This document shows positions 18,063 through 26,935 of a stretch of DNA of 36,708 nucleotides, piece after piece. The stretch is from a bacterium (lineage in GTDB: Bacteria; UBP6; JAFGXH01): NCBI GenBank assembly GCA_027064085.1, contig JAMOQH010000120.1, positions 1 to 36,708 on the forward strand, given 5' to 3'. Numbering within the stretch: position 1 is the stretch's first letter; each line of letters opens with the position of its first letter. Both the position numbers and the translations under genes were made by a program. The notes under the pieces are model-generated. The model made no database searches and was not told where the DNA came from. It saw only the letters and a list, made by a program, of their open reading frames with translations.

Positions 18063-18422
18063 ATGAGAGATAAGAAAGTATTAAGAGCTAAGAGAAAAAG
18101 AAGTATCAGAAAGAAGATATTTGGATCTGTTGAAAGACCTCGTTTAACTGTCTTCAAGAGTTCTAAGCATATTTATGCTCAATTGATTAATGATGAGACA
18201 GGTGTTACTTTGGCAAGTGCTTCAACTCTTTCTGCTTCAATTAAATCAAGTATTGATGGTAAGTCTAAATCTGAGAAAGCTGCAGTTGTTGGTAAGCTTA
18301 TTGCTGAATTAGCTATTAAAAAAGACTTTAAAAAAGTTGTTTATGATAGAAATGGATATGTTTTTCATGGTAGAATTAAGGTTTTAGCTGATGCTGCTCG
18401 TGAAAGCGGATTGGAGTTTTAG
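18063..18422 (+). CDS. rplR: 50S ribosomal protein L18
   Basis: A 119-residue L18, the 5S rRNA-binding protein. It contains [31 protein letters not shown] and the C-terminal [28 protein letters not shown] signature. Ten to twelve bases separate it from both neighbours. Confidence 0.97.
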   Translation: MRDKKVLRAKRKRSIRKKIFGSVERPRLTVFKSSKHIYAQLINDETGVTLASASTLSASIKSSIDGKSKSEKAAVVGKLIAELAIKKDFKKVVYDRNGYVFHGRIKVLADAARESGLEF

Positions 18423-18431
18423 GAGATATCA

Positions 18432-18944
18432 GTGGATAGAAGAGTATTAAATTATAACATACCTGAAGATGATTTGAGAGATAAGGTTGTATATGTTAAT
18501 CGTACAGCTAAAGTTGTTAAGGGTGGACGTCGTTTTGGTTTTGCTGCACTTGTTGTTGTTGGTGATGGAAATGGTCATGTTGGCTATGGTCTAGGTAAAG
18601 CAAAAGAGGTTATTGAAGCTATTCGTAAAGGGAAAGAAGCTGCAAAGAAAAATATTGTAGAAGTTCCTTTAAACGATAGGACTATACCTCATGATATCGT
18701 TGTTAAATATGGTGCAGCAAAAATTTTGATGAAGCCTGCTCCAGAAGGACATGGTGTTATTGCAGGATCAACAGTTCGTGCCGTAATGGAAGTTGCAGGT
18801 GTTGATAATATTGTTACTAAATTATTAGGAACTACTAATCCTCATAATGTTGTTAAGGCTGTGTTTAAAGGATTTAACACAATGAAGACAGCGGAGGAGT
18901 TTGCTCAAGAGCGTGGCAAAGATGTTTCTTATTATAGTAAATAG
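18432..18944 (+). CDS. rpsE: 30S ribosomal protein S5
   Basis: A 170-residue S5 that contributes to decoding fidelity. The N-terminal double-stranded-RNA-binding-like domain has [32 protein letters not shown], and the C-terminal domain [23 protein letters not shown]. The start codon is GTG after AGGAGAT. Confidence 0.97.
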   Translation: MDRRVLNYNIPEDDLRDKVVYVNRTAKVVKGGRRFGFAALVVVGDGNGHVGYGLGKAKEVIEAIRKGKEAAKKNIVEVPLNDRTIPHDIVVKYGAAKILMKPAPEGHGVIAGSTVRAVMEVAGVDNIVTKLLGTTNPHNVVKAVFKGFNTMKTAEEFAQERGKDVSYYSK

Positions 18945-18956
18945 AAGAGGTGTTTC

Positions 18957-19142
18957 ATGAATAAATTAAAGATAACACTTAAAAAAAGTCGAATTGGTGT
19001 AAAGCATAAGCATCTTGCTATTCTTGATGGATTAGGGTTAAGAAAAGTTGGAAAGACTGTTATTAAGGATAATGATCCTCGTATTAGGGGAATGGTAAAA
19101 AAGGTTCTTTATTTGTTGGATCTTCAAGAAATAAATGATTAA
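18957..19142 (+). CDS. rpmD: 50S ribosomal protein L30
   Basis: A 61-residue L30. [47 protein letters not shown] matches the family along its whole length. It starts at ATG after AGAGG. Standard position between rpsE and rplO. Confidence 0.95.
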   Translation: MNKLKITLKKSRIGVKHKHLAILDGLGLRKVGKTVIKDNDPRIRGMVKKVLYLLDLQEIND

Positions 19143-19156
19143 TAGAGGTCTGTAAA

Positions 19157-19738
19157 ATGAAATTATCAGAATTAAAGCCTATTCAAAAGGCTAAAAATAT
19201 TAAAAGATTAGGAAGAGGACATGGTTCTGGACTTGGTAAAACCTCAGGAAAAGGACATAAGGGAATGAATGCAAGAAGTGGTGGTGGTGTAAGACCTGGT
19301 TTTGAAGGTGGTCAAATGCCTTTACAGAGAAGACTTCCTAAAATAGGTTTCTATAATAAATTTGCGACACCTGTTACTGTTATTAAAGCATCTGTTTTAA
19401 ATTCTTTTAATGACGGTGATGTTGTTAGTCATCAAACTCTCATTGAAAAAAACTTAATTAAGTTTAATAGAGCATTATTTAAAAGATTGTTTAGGAATTT
19501 AGATTCTAATGATTGGAGTCAACTTACTGAAAGACAGTTTAATTGGATGTATAAGAAATATCCTATTAAACTTATTTCTGATGCTACTGTAGTTGAAAAG
19601 AAATTAACATTAAAGTTAAATTATGTTTCTAAGTCTGTTGTTAAAATGGTTGAAGAAAAAAATGGAATTATTGAGTTAATTAAAACTAGAACTACTGGTA
19701 AAACTATCAAGAACTTGCGCGATACTAAGAATAATTAG
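19157..19738 (+). CDS. rplO: 50S ribosomal protein L15, with an internal insertion
   Basis: A 193-residue L15; the family is usually near 145-150. The N-terminal half is normal ([41 protein letters not shown]). After [18 protein letters not shown] there is an extra stretch of about 30 residues (roughly 104-136, including [10 protein letters not shown] and [11 protein letters not shown]) before the normal C-terminal domain ([19 protein letters not shown]-type KSV motif) resumes. The C-terminus is also extended by about 17 residues. The reading frame is intact throughout, so this is an insertion rather than a frameshift. Confidence 0.93.
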   Translation: MKLSELKPIQKAKNIKRLGRGHGSGLGKTSGKGHKGMNARSGGGVRPGFEGGQMPLQRRLPKIGFYNKFATPVTVIKASVLNSFNDGDVVSHQTLIEKNLIKFNRALFKRLFRNLDSNDWSQLTERQFNWMYKKYPIKLISDATVVEKKLTLKLNYVSKSVVKMVEEKNGIIELIKTRTTGKTIKNLRDTKNN

Positions 19739-19746
19739 AGGTTAGA

Positions 19747-21105
19747 GTGTTAACTAGATTTTTAGAATATTTTAAGGTAAGAGAGTTAAGAGTTAGGATT
19801 TTTATAACGATTGCTCTTTTAGCTGCTTATCGTTTCGGTATATATATTACTACTCCTGGTACAAATAGGCATGTTATGGAGAAAGTATTACAAGAGCAAT
19901 CTCAAGGAACATTTTTTGGAATGTTTAACTTGTTTTCTGGTGGTGCTTTTAAGAACTTATCCATTTTTGCACTTGGTATTATGCCTTACATTTCAGCTTC
20001 AATTATTATTTCTTTACTGGTGGTTGTTATTAAGCCTCTTGAAAGAATGCAAAAAGAAGAAGGAGAGCAAGGTAGGCAAAAAATTACACAATATACTCGT
20101 TATGGGGCAGTATTGTTAAGCGTTGTTCAAAGTATTGGTATCTCATATTACTTAGAATCACTTAAATATTATGGTGAAACTATTCAATATGTAGTTTCTC
20201 CTGATATAGATAAGTGGGTTTTTAGATTTACAACCATGGTTACTTTAACTGGTGGAGCTGTATTGTTAATGTGGCTTGGAGAAAAAATAACTGAATTTGG
20301 TGTAGGTAATGGAATTTCCTTGATTATTTTTGCAGGGATTATTGTTAATTTACCAGATGCAATTATACAAACTGTAGTAAAGGTTAGGCAAGGTAAAGAG
20401 GGCGGTTTAGAGCCATTTGATGTGATTACCTTACTTGTTATTATGGCTGTGGTTATATCCTTTATTGTATTTTTTGAAACAGCATATAGAAAATTAAAGG
20501 TTCAGTATAGTAAACAAAGAGTTGGTGATGCTGGTGGTGTGATCCAAGAATCAAGTGTTTTACCTTTAAAAGTAAATGTTTCTGGTGTTATTCCTCCAAT
20601 TTTTGCTTCTTCATTATTGATGTTTCCTGCAACTTTAGCAGGTTTCTCACATAATAATATTGTTGGTAAGATTGTAGCTTTTTTCCAGTTTGGTACTTGG
20701 GGATATGATATAACTTATATTGTGCTAATTGTATTCTTTACATATTTTTATACTGCAATACAGTTTAATTCAAAAGATATGGCTGAAAATTTACAAAAAT
20801 CAGGCGGAGCAATTCCGGGTGCTAGACCAGGGGAAGAAACTATTAGTTATTTAGATGCAGTTGTTAATAGGTTGACATTTGCTGCTGCTATTTATTTAGT
20901 TGCTGTTAGTTTATTGCCTGCTATTTTAATTAAGTATTATGAAGTTCCTTTTTACTTTGGTGGAACATCTTTATTAATTGTTGTTGGTGTTGCATTAGAT
21001 ACTATTAATCAAATGGATTCTTATGTTATAAGTGGACAATATGATAGCTTGTCTAGTAATGATAGCTCTACTTCTAAAATAAGATCTAGAAGATATGAGG
21101 GGTAG
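19747..21105 (+). CDS. secY: Preprotein translocase subunit SecY
   Basis: A 452-residue, ten-helix channel subunit of the Sec translocon. Visible SecY features are the early helix IRVFITIALLAAYRFGIYITTPG-like start, the plug-region segment with GGAFKNLSIFALGIMPYISASII, WLGEKITEFGVGNGISLIIF, and the cytoplasmic loop RPGEETISYLD before helix 9. It starts at GTG with GAGG upstream. It sits between rplO and adk as in most bacteria. Confidence 0.98.
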   Translation: MLTRFLEYFKVRELRVRIFITIALLAAYRFGIYITTPGTNRHVMEKVLQEQSQGTFFGMFNLFSGGAFKNLSIFALGIMPYISASIIISLLVVVIKPLERMQKEEGEQGRQKITQYTRYGAVLLSVVQSIGISYYLESLKYYGETIQYVVSPDIDKWVFRFTTMVTLTGGAVLLMWLGEKITEFGVGNGISLIIFAGIIVNLPDAIIQTVVKVRQGKEGGLEPFDVITLLVIMAVVISFIVFFETAYRKLKVQYSKQRVGDAGGVIQESSVLPLKVNVSGVIPPIFASSLLMFPATLAGFSHNNIVGKIVAFFQFGTWGYDITYIVLIVFFTYFYTAIQFNSKDMAENLQKSGGAIPGARPGEETISYLDAVVNRLTFAAAIYLVAVSLLPAILIKYYEVPFYFGGTSLLIVVGVALDTINQMDSYVISGQYDSLSSNDSSTSKIRSRRYEG

Positions 21106-21108
21106 GGG

Positions 21109-21753
21109 ATGTATTTAATTCTTTTAGGTGCTCCTGGTGTAGGCAAAGGAACTCAATCTAAATATTTAGTTGAAAGTAAAGGATTTATCCAGTTATCAAC
21201 AGGTGATATTTTAAGAGCGGAAGTTAAAGCCAAAACGGATTTAGGTATTGTTGCTAAAGAGTGTATGGATAAAGGAACATTGGTTTCTGATGATATTGTT
21301 TTAAATATGATAAAAAATAAACTTATTGAAATTTCTGATAATGTTATTTTTGATGGTTTTCCAAGAACTTTAATTCAAGCTGAAAAATTTGTTGATATAT
21401 TAAAAGATTTAAATAAGAAAATTGATAAGGTTATTAATATTGCCTTAGATGATTCAATTATTGAAGACAGATTAGCAGGAAGACTTGTTTGTAAGTCATG
21501 TGGAAAATCTTATCATAAGATTTTCTTTAAACCTAGAAAGGCTGGTGTTTGTGATGATTGTGGTGGAGTTCTTTATCAGAGATCTGATGATAACTTAGAA
21601 AGTGTAAGGAACAGATTAGAGGTTTACCATTCAACAACTAAACCGTTAATTAATTATTATGATAAAAATGGGATTTTATATAATCTTGATGGAAATAAAG
21701 AATCTCTAGAATTATTTAATGATATAGTTAATGTGTTAGAGGAGGATATATAA
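21109..21753 (+). CDS. adk: Adenylate kinase with zinc-binding lid
   Basis: A 214-residue adenylate kinase interconverting ATP, ADP and AMP. The P-loop GAPGVGKGT is at residues 7-15, the AMP site includes [12 protein letters not shown] and DGFPRT (82-87), and the lid carries four cysteines C128, C131, C148 and C151 (CKSCG, CDDCG), a zinc-type lid as in many Gram-positives and some others. Its stop shares a base with the infA start, so the two are translationally coupled. Confidence 0.97.
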   Translation: MYLILLGAPGVGKGTQSKYLVESKGFIQLSTGDILRAEVKAKTDLGIVAKECMDKGTLVSDDIVLNMIKNKLIEISDNVIFDGFPRTLIQAEKFVDILKDLNKKIDKVINIALDDSIIEDRLAGRLVCKSCGKSYHKIFFKPRKAGVCDDCGGVLYQRSDDNLESVRNRLEVYHSTTKPLINYYDKNGILYNLDGNKESLELFNDIVNVLEEDI

Positions 21754-21995
21754 TGGCTAAAGGCGATCATATTGAAATGGAAGGAGTTGTTGTAGAGCCA
21801 TTACCAAATGCAATGTTTAAGGTAGAACTTGATAATGGACATAGAATTCTTGCTCATATTTCTGGAAAAATGAGAATGAATTTTATAAGAATTTTGCCTG
21901 GTGATAAAGTTATTGTAGAAATTTCACCATATGACTTAACTAAAGGCAGAATTATATATAGAACTAAAAATCAAACTAAAGGTGGTAAAAGATGA
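21753..21995 (+). CDS. infA: Translation initiation factor IF-1
   Basis: An 80-residue IF-1, a single OB-fold S1-type domain blocking the A site during initiation. [66 protein letters not shown] covers the whole fold. It is about eight residues longer than usual at the C-terminus (NQTKGGKR). It overlaps adk by one base and rpmJ by four (ATGA). Confidence 0.97.
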   Translation: MAKGDHIEMEGVVVEPLPNAMFKVELDNGHRILAHISGKMRMNFIRILPGDKVIVEISPYDLTKGRIIYRTKNQTKGGKR

Positions 21996-22105
21996 AAGTA
22001 AGAGCATCTGTAAAAAAAATGTGTGACAAATGTAAAGTTGTCAAAAGAAAAGGTGTTGTAAGGATAATTTGTGAAAATCCAAGACATAAACAGAGACAAG
22101 GTTAA
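21992..22105 (+). CDS. rpmJ: 50S ribosomal protein L36, zinc-binding type
   Basis: A 37-residue protein beginning [17 protein letters not shown] and ending [11 protein letters not shown]. The zinc ligands C11, C14, C27 and H32 are all present, so this is the zinc-dependent form. It starts at the ATG that overlaps the infA stop and ends 11 bases before rpsM, with AAGGAGG following its stop codon. Confidence 0.96.
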   Translation: MKVRASVKKMCDKCKVVKRKGVVRIICENPRHKQRQG

Positions 22106-22116
22106 GGAGGGTTACT

Positions 22117-22485
22117 TTGGCTAGATTATTTGGGGTAGATTTACCTAAAAATAAGAGAATGGAGATTGCGTTAACCTATATTTATGGTATTGGAAAATCT
22201 TTATCTCAAGAAATTTTGAAGAAGGCTGATATTGACTTAAATTTGAAGACAGATAGCTTATCTGATCAAGATATAAGAAAATTAAGAGATATCATTGAAA
22301 ATAACTATGTTGTTGAAGGTGAACTTAGAAAAGAAGTTTCCATGAATATTAAAAGATTAATGGATCTTAATGTTTATAGAGGAATTCGCCATAAGAGACA
22401 TTTACCAGTTCGAGGTCAAAGAACTTCTACTAATGCTAGAACAAGAAAAGGGCCGAGAAAAACTGTTGTTAAGAAGAAAAAGTAG
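22117..22485 (+). CDS. rpsM: 30S ribosomal protein S13
   Basis: A 122-residue S13 at the top of the 30S head. It contains [25 protein letters not shown] and the C-terminal [29 protein letters not shown]. The start codon is TTG, six bases after AAGGAGG. Together with rpsC and rpsZ it is the third TTG start in the cluster. Confidence 0.97.
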   Translation: MARLFGVDLPKNKRMEIALTYIYGIGKSLSQEILKKADIDLNLKTDSLSDQDIRKLRDIIENNYVVEGELRKEVSMNIKRLMDLNVYRGIRHKRHLPVRGQRTSTNARTRKGPRKTVVKKKK

Positions 22486-22499
22486 TGGAGGATTAAAAG

Positions 22500-22892
22500 A
22501 TGGCTAAAAGGACACGTAAAGTTAGTAAAAAAAGAGTTAGAAAGAATATCCAAAGTGGTATTGCTCATATTCAAGCTACTTTTAATAATACAATTATAAC
22601 AATATCTGATGTTAGTGGTAATGTTATAGCATGGTCTAGTGCAGGTGTACAGGGATTTAAAGGTTCTCGTAAGAACACTCCTTTTGCTGCTCAATTAGCT
22701 GCTGCAGATGCTGCGAAAAAAGCTAAAGAACATGGACTAAAGTCTATTACAATTTATGTAAAGGGACCCGGTTCAGGAAGAGAGTCTGCAATTAGAGGAG
22801 TTGCATCTGAGGGATATAAGGTAACAATGCTAAAAGATGTTACCCCTATTCCACATAATGGATGTAAATCAAGAAAAAGGAGAAGGGTCTAA
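22500..22892 (+). CDS. rpsK: 30S ribosomal protein S11
   Basis: A 130-residue S11, lining the platform near the mRNA exit. The family run [43 protein letters not shown] and the C-terminal [16 protein letters not shown] are present. In most bacteria rpsD lies between rpsK and rpoA; here only 14 bases separate them. Confidence 0.97.
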   Translation: MAKRTRKVSKKRVRKNIQSGIAHIQATFNNTIITISDVSGNVIAWSSAGVQGFKGSRKNTPFAAQLAAADAAKKAKEHGLKSITIYVKGPGSGRESAIRGVASEGYKVTMLKDVTPIPHNGCKSRKRRRV

Positions 22893-22906
22893 TATAGGAG
22901 CTTTAA

Positions 22907-23938
22907 ATGAAGGATTGGGATAGAAGATCTCTAGAAATACCTATTAAGTTAGAGTATGATAAAAAATATGAAGATGACCTCTATTATGGGAAGTTTGTTT
23001 ACGCTCCTTTGGAAAAAGGATATGGAGTGACTATTGGTAATGCTTTAAGAAGAGTATTATTATCTTCTTTAAGAGGGAGTGCAGTTTCTGCAATAAAAGT
23101 TGAAGGTGCTCAACATGAGTTTTCAACAATTAATGGTGTTGTTGAAGATGTCACTTATGTAATATTAAATATAAAAGAAGTGAAATTTAATTATCATGAA
23201 GATAGACCATTATTTTTATCCTTGATTGTAGATGGTTATCAAGATAAAGAAAGAGTAATTAGAGCTTCTGATATTGAATTGCCTGGCCAAGTGACTATAA
23301 TGAATCCAGACCATAAGATTGCAACTTTGGCACCAGGTGGACAGTTAAATCTTGAAATGTATTTGACTATGGGTAAGGGCTATGTTCCTGCTGATGAAAA
23401 TAAAGCTAATGATAATTTATTTGATGATACATTTATTGCAATTGATGCAGTTTATTCGCCAATAAAAAAAGTTAATTTTACTGTCAGAAATGCAAGAAAA
23501 GGAACTAGAACAGACTATGATAAGCTAATTATTGAAGTTTGGACAGATGGTACAATACTACCAGTTGATGCAATTGGAAAATCTGCTAAGGTTTTAGTTG
23601 AATTTCTAAATCCTTTCATTAATTTTGAAGAAGAAGATGATGATGAAATAGTTTTAGACCTTAGTGTTGATGAAAATAAGGATGATGAAGTAAACGAAGC
23701 TGTTTATAGGCATCTTGACGAGTTGGAACTTTCTTTTAGGTCTGCGAATTGTCTTAAAAAAGCAAATATAAGATACATTGGAGAATTAGTTCAGAAATCA
23801 GAAAATGAACTACTTAAAATTAAGAATTTTGGTCGTAAGTCTCTTATGGAGATTAGAGAAATTGTTGATGATTTAGGTCTTGAATTAGGTAAAAACTACG
23901 GATTTAAGATTGAAGATGCTGAAAAATTTAAAAAGTAA
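22907..23938 (+). CDS. rpoA: RNA polymerase alpha subunit
   Basis: A 343-residue alpha subunit. The N-terminal assembly domain includes [41 protein letters not shown] long acidic linker (EEEDDDE, DENKDDE around 245-265) leads to the C-terminal domain with [25 protein letters not shown] and [22 protein letters not shown], which contacts UP elements and activators. Slightly longer than the typical 315-330 residues because of the linker and the C-terminal tail. Confidence 0.97.
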   Translation: MKDWDRRSLEIPIKLEYDKKYEDDLYYGKFVYAPLEKGYGVTIGNALRRVLLSSLRGSAVSAIKVEGAQHEFSTINGVVEDVTYVILNIKEVKFNYHEDRPLFLSLIVDGYQDKERVIRASDIELPGQVTIMNPDHKIATLAPGGQLNLEMYLTMGKGYVPADENKANDNLFDDTFIAIDAVYSPIKKVNFTVRNARKGTRTDYDKLIIEVWTDGTILPVDAIGKSAKVLVEFLNPFINFEEEDDDEIVLDLSVDENKDDEVNEAVYRHLDELELSFRSANCLKKANIRYIGELVQKSENELLKIKNFGRKSLMEIREIVDDLGLELGKNYGFKIEDAEKFKK

Positions 23939-23949
23939 TAGAGGGTGAA

Positions 23950-24399
23950 ATGAGACATCTACATAAAGGAAGAAAATTAAATAAAACTGCTACTCATAGA
24001 AGGGCAATGTTTAACAATATGTTAGTTTCTCTTATAAAAGAAGAATCAATACATACTACTGATGCAAAAGCGAAGGAATTAAGAGGTTTAATTGACAAAA
24101 TGATTACTTATGCAAAGAAAAACACTAATGCAACAGTAAGACAAGCAAAGAAATATATCAAAGATAAAGAAGCTTTCAAAAAGTTATTCAATGAATTTCC
24201 TAACAGATTTGAGGGAAGAGTATCTGGATATACAAGAATTGTAAAATATAAGAATAGAAAAGGTGATAATGCTCCTATTTCTGTAATTGAATTTGTTGAT
24301 TATAAAAGACCAACTGCACTAACTGAAGATAGTGATGATGAGGTTGTAGAAGCTAATACTGAAACTGTAGAAGCAACAACAGAAGAAAAAGCAGAATAA
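23950..24399 (+). CDS. rplQ: 50S ribosomal protein L17, with acidic tail
   Basis: A 149-residue L17. MRHLHKGRKLNKTATHRRAMFNNML and TTDAKAKELRGLIDKMITYAKK are the family signature. The conserved part ends near residue 117 at VIEFVDYKRP, after which there is an acidic Thr/Glu-rich tail of about 30 residues. Last gene of the ribosomal cluster, followed by a strong terminator. Confidence 0.96.
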   Translation: MRHLHKGRKLNKTATHRRAMFNNMLVSLIKEESIHTTDAKAKELRGLIDKMITYAKKNTNATVRQAKKYIKDKEAFKKLFNEFPNRFEGRVSGYTRIVKYKNRKGDNAPISVIEFVDYKRPTALTEDSDDEVVEANTETVEATTEEKAE

Positions 24400-24421
24400 A
24401 TTATTCAGTTTTTTTTGATTT

Positions 24422-24467
24422 AAGCCATAATAATAGGAGTTTTTCTTGTTGTTATGGCTTTTTTTTT
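24422..24467 (+). terminator. Rho-independent terminator after rplQ
   Basis: AAGCCATAATAA (24422-24433) pairs with TTGTTATGGCTT (24449-24460) in a 12 bp stem with one G-T pair, and is followed by nine T residues. It closes the whole translation cluster. Confidence 0.92.
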
Positions 24468-24475
24468 GTTTTTAT

Positions 24476-24543
24476 GAAACTTCAACTACACTCAGTGTAT
24501 TTTCCGTTTTAAAAAGTAACCAAACAAAGTTTGTTTCTTTTTA
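24476..24543. repeat. Structured repeat element, copy 1
   Basis: Order of parts: TTCAAC (24481-24486); an inverted pair TACACT/AGTGTA (24487-24492, 24494-24499) around one C; TTTTC (24500-24504); a six-base spacer; AAAAAGTAACC (24511-24521); and the inverted pair AAACAAA/TTTGTTT (24522-24528 and 24530-24536) ending in CTTTTT. An outer stem, AAAC (24477-24480) with GTTT (24506-24509), encloses the first hairpin. Copy 2 at 36483-36548 has the same parts at identical spacing until the last palindrome. The 3' part, with A-run and T-run flanks, can act as a bidirectional terminator hairpin. It lies between the rplQ terminator and the ribosome binding site of the next gene. Confidence 0.75.
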
Positions 24544-24560
24544 TTATTATTGGAGGAAAC

Positions 24561-24821
24561 ATGGAAAATAATCATAATTTGATAATGAAAATTGAAAAAC
24601 TTATTGAAGAGATGGCAAATCAACAAAGAATAAAAGTTCAGAATGTGGCTAATGTTATAAATCCAAGGGTTACAAGAGAGGATATTTTAAATCCACAAGA
24701 TTTTCCCGAATTAAAATTTGACCCTCAGTTTAATTATGAAGATGGTTTACTTTCTGGAATTATTGCTGTTCAGACTGCAATAAGAAGAGAAAAAATAAAA
24801 GGAACAGAAAGAATTCTATAA
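24561..24821 (+). CDS. Small protein of unknown function
   Basis: An 86-residue acidic-basic mixed protein starting at ATG 24561, with GGAGG (24552-24556) upstream; an in-frame upstream codon exists but precedes the ribosome binding site. The N-terminal half is one predicted amphipathic helix (LIMKIEKLIEEMANQQRIKV), then VANVINPRVTREDILNPQDFPEL, a proline-containing segment, then FNYEDGLLSGIIAVQTAIRRE as a second helix. No membrane segment, signal or metal motif is seen. I do not recognise the family with certainty, but codon use and the strong ribosome binding site make it a real gene. No promoter or terminator was clearly seen for it. Confidence 0.75.
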   Translation: MENNHNLIMKIEKLIEEMANQQRIKVQNVANVINPRVTREDILNPQDFPELKFDPQFNYEDGLLSGIIAVQTAIRREKIKGTERIL

Positions 24822-24960
24822 AAGATTTGTTGTGATTTAATTTTCTTGAATAGATATTACATATATCATATAAATAAAGCAGGTTTTGGAGATAAATATA
24901 AAAAAGTATCTTATAGTTTTGTTTTTTCTTTCAATAACATATTTACCTCTGAAAAGTATT

Positions 24961-24989
24961 TTGAAAAATGGATAAAAAGTGTATATAAT
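24961..24989 (+). promoter_or_regulatory. Promoter of the amidohydrolase gene
   Basis: TTGAAA (24961-24966), 17 bases, TATAAT (24984-24989). The leader of about 72 bases holds a weak AGAGA/TCTCT hairpin and ends in a strong AAGGGGGAG ribosome binding site before the ATG at 25068. The rest of the 24822-25067 gap shows nothing else I can name. Confidence 0.75.
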
Positions 24990-25067
24990 ATTTAGTGCTA
25001 TCAGAAGAGGAGAGAATAAGTCATCTCTGCATTTGGAATAGGTTTTGAATATTTTTTAAGGGGGAGT

Positions 25068-26573
25068 ATGAAAATTTATAAGTCTAATATTATACCTGTA
25101 ACATCAGAAAATGAAACAGCAAAATATCTCATTACAGATAAGGATAAAATTATTTATGTTGGAAATAAAATTCCTAGTAAATATAGTCAGGTAGAAATTA
25201 TTAATCTTGAAAATAAGACTATTGTTCCTGGTTTTTTTGATACTCACACTCATTTTTCTTCATTTGGTTTTTTTATAGATAGTTTATCTGTTTTTACAAC
25301 TGCAAAATCAATAAAAGAAGTTTTAGATAATATAAAAAAATATGTTAGTGATAATAAAAAGAAATTTTATATTATGTTTGGAGTTTCTCCATTTTCTGTA
25401 AAAGAAAATAGATTACCTACAAAAATGGAGCTTGATGCTATAGAAAGTAAAAAACCTATTTTTATTGTTCAATATGATGGACATGCAGCTATAGGTAATT
25501 CTGCATTATTAAAAAAAGTTAAAGTATCAAAAGATATTGCTGGTTTTAATAAAGAATTGGGATATTTTTTCCAAGACTCATTCTATAAAGTTGTTAAATC
25601 AGTTACTTCAAAAGCTCCTCTTACAGATGCAATAAAAGGAATTAAAAATGGTGCTGATTATGCTGCAAAACAAGGAATTACATCTATTGTTGCTTTACAA
25701 GGAGAAGGATTCCCGCTTGATATGGATTTGAGACTAGTAAAGTTTTATTCTAAAAGGTTAAAAATACAAATTATTCCATATTTTCAAACTAGAAGTGTTA
25801 AAAAAATTAAAAGAGCTAAACTAAAAACATGGGGTGGATGTTTTGAATGTGCTATTGATGGCTCTTTTGGCTCTCTTGATGCTGCAATGAAAGAACCTTA
25901 TATGGTAAAAACAGATATAGAAGGTAATAAAGGAAAGATTTTTTATGACTATTCTGAAATAAGCACAATGCTTGAATATGCAAATAAAAATGATATTCAA
26001 GTAGCTATTCATGCTATTGGAGATAAAGGAATTGAAGAAGTTGTTAATGTTTTTCAACAATATACAAATGGAGAAAATAAAAATAATCATAGAATTGAAC
26101 ACGCTCTAATTTTAAGTAAAGAGGAAATAAAACGAATTGCAGATAACAAAATTCATATTGCCACACAACCTGCTTTTTTGGGCGATCCCCTTGAACCTAT
26201 TTCTTTACTCAAAAATATATTAGGAGAAGAACGATTTAGAAGATTTATGCCCCTTAAAGAAATGTTTGATGCTGGAATTGTAGTGAGTGGAGGAAGTGAC
26301 GCTCCTGTTACAATGCCAAATCCTTTAGCGGGTATGTATAGTGCAATGAATCACCCCGTTTCAGAACAGAGTTTAACAGCATATCAAGCATTACAGATGT
26401 TTACAATAAATGGGGCAAAAGGGGTGAGAATGGATAAAATACAGGGGAGTTTAGAAGTCAATAAATTAGCTGATTTTGTTGTTTTAGATAAAAACCCATT
26501 GAAAATAGATAAGAAAAATATAAAAAACATTAAAGTTGAGCAAGTATTTAAAAATGGTAAACGAATAGTTTAA
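25068..26573 (+). CDS. YtcJ-type metal-dependent amidohydrolase
   Basis: A 501-residue amidohydrolase (amidohydrolase_3 group). The first metal-binding motif is DTHTH (H60, H62). Further conserved elements are QYDGHAAIGNSALL, DGSFGSLDAAM, HAIGDKGIEE, NNHRIEHAL and the final SGGSDAPVTMPNP, whose Asp is the usual catalytic residue. The C-terminal strands ADFVVLDKNPL close the composite beta-sandwich. The fold hydrolyses amide or related C-N bonds in a mononuclear or binuclear site, but the substrate of this group is mostly unknown. No signal peptide. Single gene with its own promoter; its stop overlaps the stop of the convergent crcB gene by four bases. Confidence 0.9.
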   Translation: MKIYKSNIIPVTSENETAKYLITDKDKIIYVGNKIPSKYSQVEIINLENKTIVPGFFDTHTHFSSFGFFIDSLSVFTTAKSIKEVLDNIKKYVSDNKKKFYIMFGVSPFSVKENRLPTKMELDAIESKKPIFIVQYDGHAAIGNSALLKKVKVSKDIAGFNKELGYFFQDSFYKVVKSVTSKAPLTDAIKGIKNGADYAAKQGITSIVALQGEGFPLDMDLRLVKFYSKRLKIQIIPYFQTRSVKKIKRAKLKTWGGCFECAIDGSFGSLDAAMKEPYMVKTDIEGNKGKIFYDYSEISTMLEYANKNDIQVAIHAIGDKGIEEVVNVFQQYTNGENKNNHRIEHALILSKEEIKRIADNKIHIATQPAFLGDPLEPISLLKNILGEERFRRFMPLKEMFDAGIVVSGGSDAPVTMPNPLAGMYSAMNHPVSEQSLTAYQALQMFTINGAKGVRMDKIQGSLEVNKLADFVVLDKNPLKIDKKNIKNIKVEQVFKNGKRIV

Positions 26574-26932
26574 AAGACTAATTTTCCTATATAAAATCCT
26601 AAAACTGTTGCGATAAATGATAAAAATAGCATTAAAAAAGCGTATAGCAGTGCATTATAAACAGAATTATTTGTATAATGTGAAAATATTTCATAGGAAA
26701 ATGTAGAATATGTTGTAAACGCTCCCATAAAGCCTGTTGTTATCATAATTTTTAAACTATCATTTAAATTATTAGATTGTATAAAGAAAGCTAGTAAAAA
26801 TGAGCCTAAAATATTAATTAATAAGCTACCCGTTAAAAAAGAATGAAGGAAATATTTTTTAAGAAAGATACCTGCAAAGTATCTGCTACTAGCCCCTAAT
26901 GCTCCACCAATCATTACATAAATAAAGTTCAT
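26570..26932 (-). CDS. crcB: CrcB/Fluc fluoride channel
   Basis: A 120-residue, four-helix membrane protein. The Fluc signatures GGALGASSRY (9-18), LLINILGSFLLAF (37-49, with N40) and GFMGAFTTYSTFSYE (67-81, with the Thr/Ser/Phe track lining the pore) are clear. Fluc dimers export fluoride passively. The gene is last in the six-gene operon; its ATG is four bases after the MscS stop, with AGGAT inside the end of the MscS gene. No fluoride riboswitch was recognised ahead of it, and expression follows the operon promoter. A single copy is seen, which would form a homodimer. Confidence 0.95.
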   Translation of the reverse strand: MNFIYVMIGGALGASSRYFAGIFLKKYFLHSFLTGSLLINILGSFLLAFFIQSNNLNDSLKIMITTGFMGAFTTYSTFSYEIFSHYTNNSVYNALLYAFLMLFLSFIATVLGFYIGKLVF

Positions 26933-26935
26933 CTT

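Noticed and set aside
24900-25067. Riboswitch in the amidohydrolase leader
   Set aside because: Only a 5 bp weak hairpin was found; no preQ1, guanidine, fluoride or other recognised riboswitch core could be drawn.
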